A stretch of DNA of 64,000 bases from positions 127,258,053-127,322,052 of the forward strand of contig BTPG01000007.1 of assembly GCA_036245525.1 (NCBI GenBank), read 5' to 3'. Shown here piece after piece: positions 11,449 to 21,599 of the stretch; position 1 is the first letter of the stretch; every line of letters starts with the position of its first letter. A program made the position numbers and the translations under genes. This stretch comes from Semisulcospira habei. Lineage: Eukaryota > Mollusca > Gastropoda > Semisulcospiridae. The notes beneath the pieces were generated by a model. The model saw only the letters and a program-made list of their open reading frames with translations. It made no database searches and had not been told where the DNA came from.

Positions 11449-12001
11449 ATGGATTTTGGTGAAAATGCTATGAAGCGTCATGCGACTCTCAGTAAGTGGT
11501 ATAGTACTTGTGAAATGAAAAATGATCAGTATGTGCAAAAATTGAAACTACAGAAAGAGAAAATACAGAAGCTGAAAAATTTGTTAGTTAGTTATTTGGG
11601 TTTAACGCCGAGCAGGCGACTAAGGCCATCTCACGGCGGTGAAGCTGAAAAAGGATTATACAGAACATATGAATTATGAAACAAAATTTGTGGATTTGCT
11701 TCTAAAGTATGAACATAATGGTGAGGTGTTTCCAGATGTGCAAAAACATTATGCTGCATTTACAGAAAAAAAAGAAAAATTTATAAGAGATGTTGTCCGA
11801 GAAGAGGACAAGGTGAAATCTATTGAGAAGGATATACAGATAAATACAAATGCAGCAGCAGCAATTTTTAATCAAATTCAAATATTAGAAAATAGCACCT
11901 CAGTCAAAGAAATGCGTGCAGCTATGGCACAGAGAAAAAAAAATAGAGATGCAACCACAAGTGGTGTCAATGGAAACAACAGAGTAGTTCCACAGTGCTA
12001 G
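11449..12001 (+). pseudogene. Polinton coiled-coil protein, broken by a SINE fragment
   Basis: The first half (11,449 to about 11,580) encodes a charged helical segment with heptad-like spacing (QKLKLQKEKIQKLKNL). The second half (from about 11,643 to the TAG at 11,999) continues the same style: KLKKDYTEHMNYETKF, then EKKEKFIRDVVREEDKVKSI. Between them sit 61 bp of SINE 3' end plus a 12-bp duplication, 73 bp in all, so the frame is shifted. The original product would be about 160 residues. It is the first gene of the element and lies on the same strand as PolB. Function is unknown; a structural or DNA-associated helical protein would fit. Confidence 0.6.
11580..11640 (-). mobile_element. Truncated SINE 3' end with 12-bp target duplication
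   Basis: The insert is flanked by GAAGCTGAAAAA at 11,568-11,579 and 11,641-11,652. Read on the minus strand it matches the 3' end of the SINE at 33,780-33,950 (GAGATGGCTTTAGTCGACTG.. region, then GGCGTTAAACCC and a (TAAC)n tail). Only about 60 bp of the 3' end was inserted, typical of target-primed reverse transcription. Confidence 0.88.
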
Positions 12002-12105
12002 GCCGCTTACTGAGAACGGAAATTTAAGTGGCTTTTACATTGCTCTCGGCTTTGTACATACCATCAAATTTTACACACCACAGAATACTTTTATCTTAGT
12101 GTGGT

Positions 12106-12435
12106 GTGTTGGAAATTCACTTTCACATGGTATGCGTTTGTTACGCAGCCCGGGAGTGCCATGTTCAAGTGATTTTCCTAGGGATGTACCAGCGGCTCAG
12201 CACACATTCATACACACGAAACTACATCCGAGAGCAATACACCTGTTTGGCTTTGACATGTGGTCTTTGGTACAAAATAGGTGACCACAAAAAATTTTCA
12301 TCTTTAATGAGCTGTCAAGGGTTGATGACCTTTCTGATGGGACTAATTAAGTCGAAACAGCTCCCCCGCCTTGGCTCAAAGGTAAGTGTTTCATTTTTAT
12401 TTTACTTGTCTGTAACTGTGTATCCAGACTTTTGA
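12106..12435 (+). CDS. Unrecognised Polinton-internal ORF
   Basis: A 109-codon open frame lies in the gap between the coiled-coil gene and the small gene at 12,824. It includes the cysteine-containing stretch REQYTCLALTCGLWYKIGDH. A GT-donor-like AAAGGTAAGT sits at about 12,380. Upstream bases do not show the ATAAAAATG-type start context of most other genes here. It may be a decayed gene, a fragment inserted from the host, or chance. No family is recognised. Confidence 0.2.
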   Translation: MLEIHFHMVCVCYAARECHVQVIFLGMYQRLSTHSYTRNYIREQYTCLALTCGLWYKIGDHKKFSSLMSCQGLMTFLMGLIKSKQLPRLGSKVSVSFLFYLSVTVYPDF

Positions 12436-12823
12436 AAACTTATCTCGGGCTGTATGTGGTGTGGCACAGGCCATGTGTGGTAACCAGTATGTTACGTCTG
12501 ATGTTTTACTTGGCTCTTACTTGATCAGGGTGTGATTTATAATTTACTGCAAAGCCAATAATCTCCAATACTGTGTCAGGTATGTTTGCTTTAAAGGACA
12601 GGGTTATTGTACATGACACCACAATTGAAATCTGTGAAGCTTGATATTAATAAGCCCACTGAGAGAGATTATAGTACAGGGCAAGTCTTGTCTGGGGTAA
12701 ACTCAAAAACTATTGACTACATTTGCTGAATGGTGCAAATGTATAAAGTTACTGTTCAGTGTAAATTCCTAGAAAACATGATTTTGCTTGATAACAATTT
12801 ATTCTTTTGTTTGTCTAATAAAA

Positions 12824-13115
12824 ATGACAGACGGACAAATCATACAAGTGATTGATATCTCACACTGCTTTAAAGATGTTATGCACTTTACTGACTTAAT
12901 ATCACCCAAACAGACTTTCAGCACCATCAGAAATATATGCTACATATAGTGTGACTTTGGATTATGTCGATGAGCATCCAGATGTGAAGTGCATGACAGT
13001 TGATTTAAAGACACCTACTTTTAAAGTTGATGATACCAACTATGGTTGGTTAGGAGAAGTTTGTTATAGCATATTTAAGCATCTATGTAAACTAAATGTT
13101 TATATTGACAGTTAA
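12824..13115 (+). pseudogene. Small Polinton gene with one frameshift
   Basis: An ATG at 12,824 follows TAATAAAA, the start context shared with PolB and other genes of the element. The first frame gives MTDGQIIQVIDISHCFKDVM and stops at about 12,950. A second frame beginning near 12,931 carries on (YVDEHPDVKCMTVDLKTPTF) to TAA at 13,113. Joined by one indel in the ACTTTCAGCACC region, the product would be about 96 residues. Its first residues (MTDG) resemble those of PolB (MTDN), as does the upstream sequence, suggesting a duplicated promoter/leader. Function unknown. Confidence 0.45.
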
Positions 13116-13185
13116 TAAAGTGGTATTACACAAGGTGAGCCAGCGGTAATATTTTTTCATTTATTATTTTGTCGGACAAATAAAA

Positions 13186-16100
13186 ATGACGGACAATTCT
13201 CAAAACCCTGGCCCATCAAACCCTGGCTCATCAGGTTTAAGAAACGTGTTTCACACAACAGATTTGCCTATATCTAATACTAACAATGTTTATGAATCAA
13301 TAGAAAACTCTTTTTCTGTCATACAAAATAATCTTGTTACAGGTAGTGTGAAAATTCAGATTGTTGCTAAAATAGAATTTACTAGAGTAGACGGTGAAGT
13401 GAGTGTATCATACATATCAACAAGACAACACACAGTTAACACAAGAAGGGAATTAGAGAACGTGTTTAGAGACAGACTATTACCTGACTTCCTCCAGGCA
13501 ATTGACAGTGCAAAAATGAAAGGGTCTGGTTGGCACGAAGGACATGCACATGAACTACAATTAAAGCAGTCAAGATATCATCCTATACTAGGTAAATCGT
13601 GGTTGCCACTGCCAACAGAGGTTGCAAACAAAACGGCTGTAGTCAATATACAAAACAATGACAACTATTGTTTCATGTGGTGTGTGCTTGCTAAACTACA
13701 CTTTATAAAATCAAAACCTGAACGTGTATCTAACTACATCAAATTTGTAAATGAACTCAACTTCAGTGGCATTGAGTTCCCTGTTAAAATAGAGGACATA
13801 GACTTGTTTGAAAAACTAAATCCTGGTATATCTGTAAATGTGTATGTGTGGGATAATGAGTCTGTTGACAAGTTACAACCGATTAGAGTATCACCACTTG
13901 CTCCAACCTACGGTCAGTCAGAAGATAAGCATGTTGACATGTTGCTAATAGGCCCTGCCGGTGATAACAATAACTTCCACTACACAATTATCAGAAATAT
14001 GTCACGTCTAATTCATGGGCATACAACAAAACACAATGGCAAACAGGAAGTGTGTAAGAAATGTTTACAAAGATTCTCCTCCATAAACGTAGCGCACAAA
14101 CATGTTTTACATTGTAGGTCAGCTGATGACATACAGACTGTACTTAAGTATCCAGATCCTGGTAGTCAAGTATATTTTAGGAACTATGGGAATCAACAAA
14201 AGTTGCCGTTTGTAGTGTATGCTGATTTTGAATCATTAGTAGTACCATATGAGGGTCCTGTTCCAGAATCATTACCAAAGACTATAAAACTAAGTGACCA
14301 AGTGGTGTGTTCTTTTGGATACATTATTGTTAGGTCAGATGGTCTTCATTCAGAGCCTGTTATCTACAGAGGTGAAAATGCAGCATGTCTGTTTTTAACA
14401 GAAATGAGACATCTGTATAGTCAGGTAGTACAGTATCTCACAACATGTCAGATGCCTTTGGTGATGACAGAAGAAGACAAACTAAAATTTGATACAGCTG
14501 AGACGTGTTGGATTTGTGAACAAGCCCTCCAGGGTGATAAAGTTCGTGACCATGATCACATAACTGGGCATTATAGAGGTGCCGCACATAACAATTGTAA
14601 CTTGTTATTAAAAACAGATCCTAAGACATATAAGTTACCAATCTTTTTCCACAATCTCAAAGGATATGATTCACAAATTATCATGCAGGCTGTAGATGAG
14701 TCTTACAAAAAAAATAGTTGCATTGCCCAGACAACTGAGAAGTACTTGACTTTTAGATTGGACAACAAATTAGCATTTTATGACTCCATGCAACATTTGT
14801 CTTTAGGATTGGCTAGTCTGGCAGAAGGACTGACTGAGTATCCAATAACGAGTAAATATTTTGAACCAGACTTGATTAAGAAAGGTGTTTATCCATATGA
14901 GTACATTGATCATTGGGTTGTGTTTGAAGAAACAAGACTGCCACCAAAAGAGAAATTTTATTCCACACTAACTGGAAAAGGTATTTCTGACTCTGAATAT
15001 CAACACGCACTTGATGCGTGGGGGAAGTTAGGATGTCAAACAATTGGTGACTATCATGACCAGTACTTGAAAGCAGACGTTTGCTTGCTAGCAGACGTAT
15101 TTGAAAGTTATCGTGAGAAGGGGTTGTTACACTACAAGCTTGACCCAGCTTGTTACATAACTAGTCCTGGCATGACATGGGATGCATTTTTGAAATCCAG
15201 TAAGATATCTATAGACCTGTTGTCTGATCGTACGATGGGTGAAATGGTGGAACGTGGATTGAGGGGAGGCATTAGTATTGCAGCAAATAATTATGCAAAG
15301 GCCAACAACAAATATCTTGATGACCTTGACTTTGACCCCTCAAGGTCAAGGTCATTCATTACGTACCTTGACGCTAATAACCTTTACGGATTTGCGATGT
15401 GTGAGTTATTGCCCTTGAAAAACTTTTGTCTGTATGATTTGTCACAGTATGACATAACAGACATAAACAATATTATGGCACATGACCAAAACGACGCAAA
15501 GGGTTGGATCTTTGAAGTAGATCTGGAGTACCCACATCATCTACATGATTACCACAATGATTATCCATTGGCTGTTGAGAAAATGAGTATGACAGGAAAA
15601 AAAGAAGACACTAAACTTGTACCAAATTTGAACGACAAATTTAATTACTTTTGTCACTATCGCTTGCTGCAGTTTTACATCAGACACGGGTTAGTACTAA
15701 AGAAAATACATAGAGGAATTCAATTTGATCAGAGCGCTTTCATGAAAGATTACATAATGAAAAACACAACCCTTCGTGCCAGAGACGGCAACACTGCATT
15801 TGACAAAGACTTCTTTAAGCTTATGAACAATGCCTGTTTTGGGAAGACAATGGAAAATCCTCATCACAGAAAAGATGTGAGACTGGTCACAACTGAATCA
15901 GGTGCTATTAAACTTACAGGTAAGCCACAGTACACAGGGTATAAAGAGTTTCATTCATCATTGTATGCTGTGTCACTCAAAAAAAAAGATTGTTAAACTG
16001 GACAAGCCAGTATTCATTGGTATGGCAATTCTTGAGTTGTCAAAACTGTTGATGCTTGAATTTTATTATGATTACTTCAAACCAAAGTATCCTGAATGTC

Positions 16101-16678
16101 GTCTGTTATACACTGACACTGACTCTATGATCATAGACGTGTGTACTGAAGACTTTTATGAAGACATGAAAACAGAGTTACACATGTATGATACGTCTGA
16201 CTATCCTAAAGACCATCCACTGTTCAGCACACAAAACAAAAAAGTGCCTGGTAAGTTTAAGGATGAACTGAATGGTGTGCCAATAGTTGAGTATGTTGGA
16301 CTGAGATCAAAAATGTATTCTATACTGCACCAGAAGGGAAGTCAGTCAAAAGCCAAAGGAATAAAAAAAAAAACAGCAATAAAAAATAAAGACATTCGAC
16401 ATGAACATTACAAGCAAGTGTTAGACGGTGCATTGATGCCTGATTATCCAAACAAGTCACTGAGATCAAACAAACATAATCTTGAAATGATTCAAACACA
16501 CAAAAAGTCACTTGCAGTTGGGGACACAAAGCGTGTGTTTCATACTAAGGAAAAAGCTTATGCACCTGGTCATTACAGGCTCAAGTTATCTGAAGACATA
16601 GCTGATGAATTGGTTGATGAATTAATTGATGAGTTAGTTACTGAAATGAGTAACGGTGTCTGGGGGAATAATCTGTAA
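13186..16678 (+). pseudogene. POLB: Protein-primed family B DNA polymerase, one frameshift
   Basis: The polymerase copies the element from a protein primer. In order: an N-terminal region (residues 1-300), a CxxC..H..H/C-type finger (CKKCLQRF..HVLHC, about 300-320), Exo I YADFES (~345), an endonuclease-VII-like zinc segment (CWICEQAL..VRDHDHITGHYRGAAHNNC, ~441-470), Exo II NLKGYDS (~490), Exo III YLKADVCLLADV (~627), Pol motif A YLDANNLYGFAM (~727) and motif B NNACFGKTMEN (~881). The frame breaks in an A9 run at about 15,979-15,987 and ends at 15,996; one base fewer would keep it open. The overlapping frame (15,902-16,678) continues with motif C YTDTDSM and the KxY-like region YVGLRSKMYSI. 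Total about 1,160 residues. The start follows CAAATAAAAATG. The break may be an assembly error. Confidence 0.93.
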
Positions 16679-16736
16679 TTCTTCTCTGACAAATGCCCTC
16701 TGGGGTGCAGGGTCATACAGATAATATATTGTTGCG

Positions 16737-17648
16737 TCAGCACCAGGAATTATTTTTTTTTATATTGTGTACAGACGTTGACCAGATGGGGTCTGTTGCC
16801 CTGCGGCTGTCGTCATTCTCAGCCTCCCCTGGTTGATATAAATATCTCACCTGTTTAGTAAACAAACTTGTGTCAGGTGCTGGGGTTGGGGTTGGTCCTG
16901 TTTTTGGCTCTGCAATTGATTTCAATTTAATAGCATCAGCAGGCTTAGGATGGCCTTCATTGTTCATTGCTTTTATCACATGTGGTAATCTCTTTACCCA
17001 TTCAGTGTTACGGGTGTCATGCATGAGTTCCTTAGAATACTGGTAACTGAAAAGTCTTTCTGATAACTGTTTGTTAAAGTTTTCAACAATTGCCTGTGAT
17101 CTGTGTACACCTGGAATGCCTCGTCTGACCAGTACACCATGCTTTGCAAATAACTGATTAACAGCACCTTTGAATTCTGATCCGTCATCAACCTGCACTA
17201 GTCTGGGGTATCTTAAAGGGCCTCGACTATATATTTTTGTTAATGTTGTAGCAACTGTTACAGCAGTTTTGTCAGATATGGGTTCAGCGTCTTTGTACCT
17301 TGAAGCAATGTCTACAACAGTCAGTGCATACTTGTATCATTTCTTTCTTATTGTATCATGTGGTAGGAACAAAAGGTCCATTTGGTGCGTGTCATTTGGT
17401 GATGTGTTTTGAAAATAGGGTCTTGTTATCTTTCTTGGAGCAGGGAGATATATCTGCCAAATTGCCTGTCTCTGTAACCATTGTTTGACTTGATTGAGTG
17501 TTATATCTCCGCCCACAGCGGCATGTAATTTTTCAATAGCTGTTGCTCCTTTCCAATAGCCTGATGGAGAGTAATATATTTTCGATAGTTTATTTTCTAC
17601 CCCGGGGTTCATTTCTTCTAGCAATATAAAGTCCAGTAAAATAAACAA
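16737..17648 (-). pseudogene. INT: Retroviral-type (DDE) integrase with one in-frame TGA
   Basis: Reads continuously in one frame from about 17,612-17,648 to 16,737 (about 300 codons) except for a single TGA at 17,337-17,339. The N-terminal part shows IYYSPSGYWKGATAIEKLHA followed by a helical VKQWLQRQAIWQIY. The first catalytic Asp is in HQMDLLFLPHD, the second in VQVDDGSEFKG, and the Glu in IVENFNKQL. The C-terminal ATDPIWSTSVHNIKK segment resembles the small barrel domain of Polinton integrases. It cuts and joins the element ends into host DNA. It sits at the end of the minus-strand block, convergent with PolB (58 bp apart), and its start overlaps the preceding gene. The TGA is one C-to-T change from CGA, but the ancestral codon is not known. 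Confidence 0.9.
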
Positions 17649-18030
17649 ATGTCATTCCGACTAGAACAAAAATTATCTCTCCATTTCTTTGTTGTGTGCT
17701 TGGTTTGTAATAGTCACTTAGTTTTGGTTTCGGTATAGACATGTCTTCACCTGTGACGAGATAGTATTCACGGATTGCGTCGTCTGTATTTGAAAACGTA
17801 TGTTGTGCATGGCCTTCAAGCCTGAGTTTTTCATTGATGAAATCAAGTTTCTCAATTCTATTCTTTTCATAATCCTGCTGCGCTTGAGCAACTTTCTCAG
17901 ATGCTTCATTATGACGTTTCATTTCTTCTGCTGAGTCCTCTCTGCCTACTTTTGAAAAGAGATAGTTTGAGCCACTAAATGCAAGTGCATTAACCATCGC
18001 ACCTCCAATCATAATAGCTATCGTCGCCAT
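17590..18030 (-). CDS. Two-TM coiled-coil Polinton protein
   Basis: 146 residues, intact. An N-terminal hydrophobic, glycine-rich segment (MATIAIMIGGAMVNALAF) is followed by a charged helical middle (HNEASEKVAQAQQDYEKNRI), then a second hydrophobic segment (EIIFVLVGMTFVYFTGLYIA) near residue 120. This suggests a membrane protein with both ends in the membrane and a helical loop. I recall similar proteins in integrated Polinton-like elements of marine invertebrates, but that is memory, not a search. It overlaps the integrase start and lies 9 bp downstream of the 76-residue gene. Role unknown: internal virion membrane, vesicle or structural function are all possible. Confidence 0.7.
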   Translation of the reverse strand: MATIAIMIGGAMVNALAFSGSNYLFSKVGREDSAEEMKRHNEASEKVAQAQQDYEKNRIEKLDFINEKLRLEGHAQHTFSNTDDAIREYYLVTGEDMSIPKPKLSDYYKPSTQQRNGEIIFVLVGMTFVYFTGLYIARRNEPRGRK

Positions 18031-18039
18031 AGTTTATAT

Positions 18040-18270
18040 TTACATAGAAACATTTTCGGGAATAATTCCTTGCTTGACAAGAAAGTCTTTTGTCGCAATC
18101 GACGCTGTGACAACTACAATTAGCTTGGCGCTGTCTTCGAAATCTAATCTACTCAAGTCTGCTGATTTCATTTTGAGTAGACTTTTTCCCAGCATAGAAT
18201 AAGCTACTGCTAGTCCGCTGATTACGGCAGAGTGATAGACAAGGTTCATCATGTTCTTTGTGTCGCTCAT
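18040..18270 (-). CDS. Small hydrophobic Polinton protein
   Basis: 76 residues, intact (MSDTKNMMNLVYHSAVISGL..). It has two hydrophobic stretches, about residues 12-30 and 48-62, separated by a short charged hinge (KMKSADLSRLDFEDSAK). It sits in the minus-strand run between the 18,306-18,750 gene and the 146-residue gene with very short gaps, so joint expression is likely. I recall proteins of this size and pattern accompanying pPolB elements; not verified. Function unknown, probably membrane-associated. Confidence 0.65.
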   Translation of the reverse strand: MSDTKNMMNLVYHSAVISGLAVAYSMLGKSLLKMKSADLSRLDFEDSAKLIVVVTASIATKDFLVKQGIIPENVSM

Positions 18271-18305
18271 TTCTTAGGCAAGAAAAATTAAAATATTATT
18301 TTTAT

Positions 18306-18750
18306 TTACTGCATATAAAATGGGTCAACGGCTTTGGGTGTTACTGGTAATGTGGCGACTTCTGGTTTTGTTTTTGGAGTGTCTGATTTTTCGGTCACTG
18401 TACGAGTCTATGGTTTGTATTTTTTGTATAATTGATAACCTACGTAACCAAATCCGACAACAAATCCGGCAACTATATATTTTGTTGATTGAGGTTCGGG
18501 GTCAGGGTCAGGCTTAGTTGTTTGTCTGTCACTTTGATGTGGGTGTGATGGTCCTGATGGTAGTGACACTGGTGCTGTTGATGGTGTGTCAGTTGCATGA
18601 GCCTTTTCTGTTTGTGTTTGAAGCTGTAATTTTTTTCTGCTTGTTTCATTCGGCTAATCTTTTTCCTGCCTCAACCCTGCCTGGACTTTTAGCCTTAGTC
18701 ACAGTTCGAACCTGTGTCAAAACAGGGTCGGGGTTCAGTTGTGTAGTCAT
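18306..18750 (-). pseudogene. Single-TM Polinton protein, frameshift plus in-frame TAG
   Basis: The first frame starts at 18,750 (MTTQLNPDPVLTQVRTVTKA, then SPGRVEAGKRLAE) and stops at about 18,650. A second frame continues with a Pro/Ser/Thr-rich linker and a hydrophobic segment (YIVAGFVVGFGYVGYQLY) to TAG at 18,408-18,410. In the same frame after the TAG the sequence stays coding-like and ends DPFYMQ at the TAA at 18,306. So the original product was probably about 145 residues with one membrane span. The start overlaps the end of the 175-residue gene by 56 bp. Function unknown. Confidence 0.55.
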
Positions 18751-19222
18751 CTTGTTCTCGTCCATTTTCTTCTGCAGTAAAATTTATTTTTGAAAAATCG
18801 ATGTGACTCCCAGTTACCAGCAATGTTACGACAGGTGCAAGGTAATTTCCAAACTTGTAAAACATGATGCATGCTAATTTGCCAATTGAACTTGAAACAA
18901 TAGGATTGCTTTCAAGGTCGTGTGATAGACTGTCACTATCCACAGGTAGAAAGTGACTCACTGCTTTTGTGTATAGGCATACAAGAGATCGACTTAAATC
19001 ACATGTCATTAGTGAAGCGATGTGGTTTTCATATTTTGAATGAAGCTTGATTAGTTCATCAGAGATAAGAGATTCAATATCCTCTGTCATGTATTGTTTT
19101 CCGAGATAAGTCTTTGATTTGCCTGAGACAATCACAGACAAAAGACGCTGTTTTTTCGAGTCTAAGTCTTTGTTCTCTACAGCATTGATATCATTCAATA
19201 GAAGGATTTCATCAGGGTTCAT
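18695..19222 (-). CDS. Polinton conserved protein of unknown function
   Basis: 175 residues starting MNPDEILLLNDINAVENKDL, with a lysine-rich helical start and a largely helical middle. The start follows TATAAATG, like other starts in this element. A hydrophobic patch near residues 115-140 (KLACIMFYKFGNYLAPVVTL) could be membrane-associated or buried. The last 20-25 residues may be altered because the frame runs into the next gene. I recall this N-terminus from other marine-invertebrate elements (unverified). It lies just downstream of the ATPase, as expected for a virion assembly gene, but no function can be given. Confidence 0.6.
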   Translation of the reverse strand: MNPDEILLLNDINAVENKDLDSKKQRLLSVIVSGKSKTYLGKQYMTEDIESLISDELIKLHSKYENHIASLMTCDLSRSLVCLYTKAVSHFLPVDSDSLSHDLESNPIVSSSIGKLACIMFYKFGNYLAPVVTLLVTGSHIDFSKINFTAEENGREQDDYTTEPRPCFDTGSNCD

Positions 19223-19262
19223 TTATATTGTTATTTAAAAAAAACAAAACAAAAAACAAAAA

Positions 19263-19909
19263 TTAATTTACTAACCCATACCCTGTGGGCTGATCTGTCT
19301 TTAAAATAAGCTTTAGATGCTTAGTTGATTTCAGTTTATTTTTTACATCATCACGTTCATGTTTATTTGGTATGACATCATTTTCTCTGAGACAGTCTTC
19401 AAAGCTGTCACGATCCTTACAGTAAAACAAACAAAAAAACTTTAACTGTTCTCAAAAATCTTTCAGTACAGCATTATATTTCTGAGTGAGAATCCATACA
19501 CTTATATTTGCATGTCTGCCACTGAAGGCAAGTTCTGCTAATGTGTTTCTCTTTTTGACAATGTCTTTCTCTGCAGAACAGTCATCAACAATAAACAATG
19601 TTGACTGTCCTTCAAATTGCTTGTAAAAATATTGTAGGTAGTCATTCAGTTTCTTTTCAGGGTCAACTATGTATATGTTACTGTCAGTCCAAATAAATAA
19701 ACGGTTGTGATAAGCTTGTTGTGTTTGATTGTAGGACAAAATATTACAATGTTTTCAAAGTGGTGTATGTATCTTGTTTGTAAGAGGTTAAGTACAAATT
19801 CAGTTTTCCCACACCCTGTGGCCCCACAAAATAATCCACAGTGTGGGTCGAGGGTCATTAAGCTACGGTTCATTTTAATACACAATATAATTTTAATATA
19901 TGTGTCCAC
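19263..19909 (-). pseudogene. ATP: FtsK/HerA-type genome-packaging ATPase, broken
   Basis: Start at 19,873 (MNRSLMTL) or 19,909. Walker A is CGATGCGKTEF at about residues 14-22 of the shorter form. Walker B is TLFIVDDCSA, followed by the LAELAFSGRHANISVWILTQ segment typical of A32-like packaging ATPases. A frameshift lies between about 19,700 and 19,735. An in-frame TGA at 19,452-19,454 follows NAVLKDF, after which coding-like sequence continues to TAA at 19,263. The total would be about 205 residues. It would pump the DNA into capsids. It lies directly after the MCP gene (small overlap with the longer start), a common arrangement in Polintons. Confidence 0.85.
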
Positions 19910-21559
19910 TCAGTCTACTGTCTTGTATGTTCAGTTGTGCGTCATATATCAGGTACAAATATATATTTATTGCTTCGGCTTTTTCAACCTTCTTTTGTAT
20001 CTGAATTGTTATTCCATCACTGCCGTTCTCAACAGTTCGACCTGACCCATGAAGATAATCGTCATCTGTACTACGAAGGTCTAACCAAAGTGCATATTTG
20101 TTTGTAAGGTATTGTCCTATCCTAACGTCATACAGATGTAGATCTTTACACACAATGTTTGCAGGTTTATCTCTAATCCTTCCACCCGCAAAATACTTTG
20201 TGATCTCATCGTAGTGTTGATAAGGCAGCATTCCAGAAGCATACACTTGATTAGGGTGGCCTTCAATTGTACAGGACAAATGTGTAATCTTAGGATTGTA
20301 GAATTTTTCTGAATCTCTTTTGTATGGACCCACCGGTTCAACAAACAACATAAGAATACCTTTCAGGTGTGTTCAAGTTTATGTTCCACATTGGGTCGCT
20401 TTTGTCTTTGGGTATTAAACTATGTCTAATCACCCTGTCATAATAAATTGGTTGATTGATTGTACATTGCTTAACGTCCCGACAGCAACAAGGCTTTCTC
20501 AGGACGTGCCTGCACTGCTTGTGAAAAAAAAAACTAAACAGAAAATTGAATGTATGTCGCCAGCCGGTCAAATACGTTAAATAAACCTACAACATGGGGC
20601 CCTAAATAAAGCTAAGACCATTTAGCAACACACATCCAATATCAAGAGCTACAGGCAGTGCAGACAGTAGGGAGAGTTTTAAAAAGGCAAATACAGGTGA
20701 ATGGACAAAGGGTAGACAGAAACACATGCCCCAGAATAGAGAGAAAAACCCACCCTGTGGGGCTGACCAGGGTGACCCTGGGAACTAAAAAATACCTAAC
20801 CCCACCCAAGTCCCCCAGGGCAGACCCGGGTGTCATAATAAATTGGAAGTCTTGACTGGTATTGATTTTGAATGAGTCTGGCTAGTTCAGTATGTGTGAC
20901 AATTTCATATTCCAAAGAAATGTTAGAGATCTTATATGTTGCATCTGTGGCAGATGATTTTATAACTTTGGAGTAGTCATTGAAAGTTAGTTCAAAGCTC
21001 AGACGGTCATTCAGTGCCCCTTGATAATAAGGCAAATGAGCTGTTAGGATTTCAAACTCAAGTGGTATGTAAAATCTGGTTCCATATGTTTCTGCTAATA
21101 TAACGTCCTGGGCTGCTGACGTTGATTTATCTCCAGCATTGATTCGAAGTTTACCAACATTATCAGACTGTATGCCTTGATAAATACGGTCTTCTCTTTC
21201 TTCTCTTGTGAGCCAAAGGTCTTTGTAACAGTAGAATACATCGGAGTCATCAAGACTAAACACTTCCTGTCCTTCAAGTTTTACTTTAATAGTTCTAACA
21301 ATTGCTCTGCCAAGATTGTTAACTAGTGTTCTGTTTACATCTGTGTCTGATGATAGTTCAATATAAATGCTAGGCGTGCAGTGCCAGGAACAATAACGTC
21401 ACTGGGACCTAGGTTTGGAAACTTAACTGTAAGTGTTTGGTTCTGGTCTATGGTACTTGGATTGTTTGTGATGACGATTGATTGTCTTATGCCCTTAACA
21501 CCAAGAGGCTCACGTAGTTTTCTGTATGGGTCTAACTTTGATCCGTAAGACTGTGTCAT
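19893..21559 (-). pseudogene. PY: Major capsid protein candidate, interrupted by a SINE
   Basis: Four open pieces on one strand make one protein of about 424 residues once the insertion is discounted. The N-terminal piece starts at 21,559 (MTQSYGSKLDPYRKLREPLG; start context ATAATAAAAATG) and shifts frame near 21,357. The second piece runs to about 20,847 (DVFYCYKDLWLTREEREDRI; FYIPLEFEILTAHLPYYQGA). A 379-bp SINE with a 16-bp duplication follows. The third piece (20,435-20,363, RVIRHSLIPKDKSDPMWNIN) shifts frame near 20,363, and the last runs to 19,893 (WLDLRSTDDDYLHGSGRT). The beta-rich pattern, size and position next to the ATPase suggest the double-jelly-roll capsid protein. The fold itself is inferred. 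Confidence 0.72.
20452..20830 (-). mobile_element. SINE-like retroposon in the capsid gene
   Basis: The insert is flanked by a perfect 16-bp duplication TGTCATAATAAATTGG (20,436-20,451 and 20,831-20,846). Read on the minus strand it ends TCGGGACGTTAAGCAATG followed by an (AATC)n-type tail. It has no coding capacity. The 5' end is GC-rich without a clear tRNA-like head. The duplication plus tail show target-primed retroposition into the element after it had integrated in the host. Confidence 0.9.
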
Positions 21560-21599
21560 TTTTATTATGCACAATAAAAAATAATAAATTAATAAAACA
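21560..21599. promoter_or_regulatory. Divergent 40-bp promoter region, MCP / 414-residue gene
   Basis: Only 40 bp separate the two divergent start codons. The sequence is almost pure A/T with ATAATAAAAATG on the minus side and TTAATAAAACAATG on the plus side. Transcription signals must lie within this strip or within the genes. Confidence 0.45.

Noticed and set aside
15975..16000. Programmed ribosomal frameshift in PolB
   Set aside because: The needed shift is +1 at an A9 run, not a classic -1 slippery site, and other genes break in A-runs too; an indel or assembly error is simpler.
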